Origin: Cristatella mucedo | Lineage: Eukaryota; Bryozoa; Phylactolaemata; Cristatellidae | Direction of reading: 5' to 3' | Length of the DNA stretch: 19,898 nucleotides | Assembly: GCA_009760855.2 (NCBI GenBank) | Contig: WPIO01000329.1 | Location: 64,001 to 83,898, forward strand | In this document: positions 18,875-19,898 of the stretch, in pieces | How positions within the stretch are numbered: position 1 is the stretch's first letter | Layout: the number at the start of each line of letters is the position of its first letter | The notes under the pieces: generated by a model | Told to the model about the DNA's origin: nothing | What the model saw: only the letters and a program-made list of their open reading frames with translations | Databases searched by the model: none | Made by a program: the position numbers and the translations under genes

Positions 18875-19898
18875 GCAAGCACTGACCAGTGTGCACAGAA
18901 TTTGCAATTTGAGGTCTCCATTTTATTTGAAATTTAGAACACAGAAATCAAATTGCAATTGAAAACTTGATAGACTCACATTTCCCCTAAACTTAGAGCA
19001 TTCAAGAACTCTCTAATAGCGAGCATGAACGTATTCTCATGAAACTTTCTAGCAAACTTTTACGAATACAGAGTCACAATAGTTTCACAAAATGTAATAT
19101 AACTTTCGAAGAAAAATGTAAAAGTTAGAGACAGTTCGATCAGCATGTTTAAAGTGACTGAAGGGGTGCATGGCCATTAGTTGCAAATCATAAGAGCATT
19201 GAAACACAATTGAAGACCCAAACAGGTGACAATGGCAAAAAAAGAGCAAAGTTAAAAGAAAGTTAAAAAAAGGTTAAAGGTACCAAGTGCACATGGCATT
19301 GCATCCAGAAAAAATTATAAATTGCTATAGGTCTTTGTAAAGTATACTCTAAAATAAGGATAATTACTCCAAAGATATCATAAAGAACAAAGACATTTAG
19401 ACTTGAGGAAACAAACCAGTTAGAGTTAGAGGAAAATGCTTACACAATGTCAGTGGCACCATTAAAGTGAAAAACTCTGGCTTTGCTGGCAAACAAAGAC
19501 CTCCCAAGCTATAAACCTTGCTGATTTCTTCATAGCAATCATGTGCCAGGCTGCCATTGCCAGCCCATTTGCAAAACCCAATGATGAATCCAGGATCGAC
19601 CTATAGAACCTGGTCCCTACTATAATGTACCAGGTGTGCCTGACCTTTTTCAAGTAAAGATGGGGCACATCTGCAAAGAAATGGACCTGTATAACACTAG
19701 TAGTTTAAACCGTTGGATTGTATGACTACCTACTGCATGTGAAACTAGCAACATGTGGGCATTGGTAGGTTGTCAGTAGCAGAAATTCATAGCTTCGGCT
19801 AAGGAGGTAGGTTTTGTCTCCTGGCTTCACCACCAACTAGATTATACTTTATATCGATACGATATATTCTACTATATATCCAAACACTATATTATATA
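18875..19898. other. Unassigned sequence
   Basis: No supported gene. A minus-strand frame at 19462-19668 begins at GTG, lacks a signal peptide and matches nothing I know. A nearby TTTCTTTGCAG looks like an acceptor and GTAAGC near 19440 like a donor, but the frame between them is interrupted. Confidence 0.45.

Noticed and set aside
19440-19670. Upstream exon of the lectin gene, from acceptor-like TTTCTTTGCAG and donor-like GTAAGC
   Set aside because: The frame that would end in phase 1 at the donor has a stop near 19600 and no lectin or signal-peptide features.

Overview
The window looks like an A+T-rich, repeat-laden stretch of an invertebrate animal (metazoan) genome. The signs are GT-AG split exons, an extracellular lectin-like domain architecture, L2/CR1-type LINE fragments, tRNA-derived SINEs and long dinucleotide runs. 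Nothing points to bacteria: there are no operons or long ORFs. I cannot name the species.

The only host gene I can support is on the minus strand and is partial. Two exons, 16523..16134 and 9163..8801 (or to a stop at 8685), each encode a divergent SUEL-type (rhamnose/galactose-binding, Gal_Lectin) domain. The donor of the first and the acceptor of the second are both phase 1, so they join in frame across a 6,970-bp intron. The first of these exons also starts at a phase-1 acceptor. Its upstream exon(s), which should carry the start codon and signal peptide, were not found and probably lie at higher coordinates or outside the window.

Layout: 1-2640 holds three LINE fragments in mixed orientation plus a CA/TA microsatellite. 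2763-2926 is a SINE. 3330-4060 is a very decayed reverse-transcriptase fragment. 5115-5345 is a second SINE type with a hairpin. 5555-6000 holds three diverged ~160-bp repeats. 6093-6174 is a CA repeat. 6235-7240 is a LINE 3' fragment. 8461-8640 is a SINE lying just past the 3' end of the lectin exon. 9540-14450, inside the large intron, is a degenerate ~165-bp tandem array split by a 2.5-kb LINE, which is itself split by a ~690-bp inverted-repeat element. 14485-17230 holds several hairpin SINEs, the second lectin exon and an (AT)n run. 17230-19898 is mostly unassigned, with two more SINEs.

The clearest unusual points are: (1) the phase-matched pair of lectin exons lacking the usual YGR and DPC sugar-binding motifs; (2) the ~165-bp intronic satellite array with nested insertions; (3) a SINE whose 3' tail matches the resident LINE tail, suggesting a SINE/LINE partnership; (4) an inverted-repeat element with a third terminal-repeat copy and a readable target duplication. 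I found no defence system, CRISPR, rRNA or intact tRNA gene.
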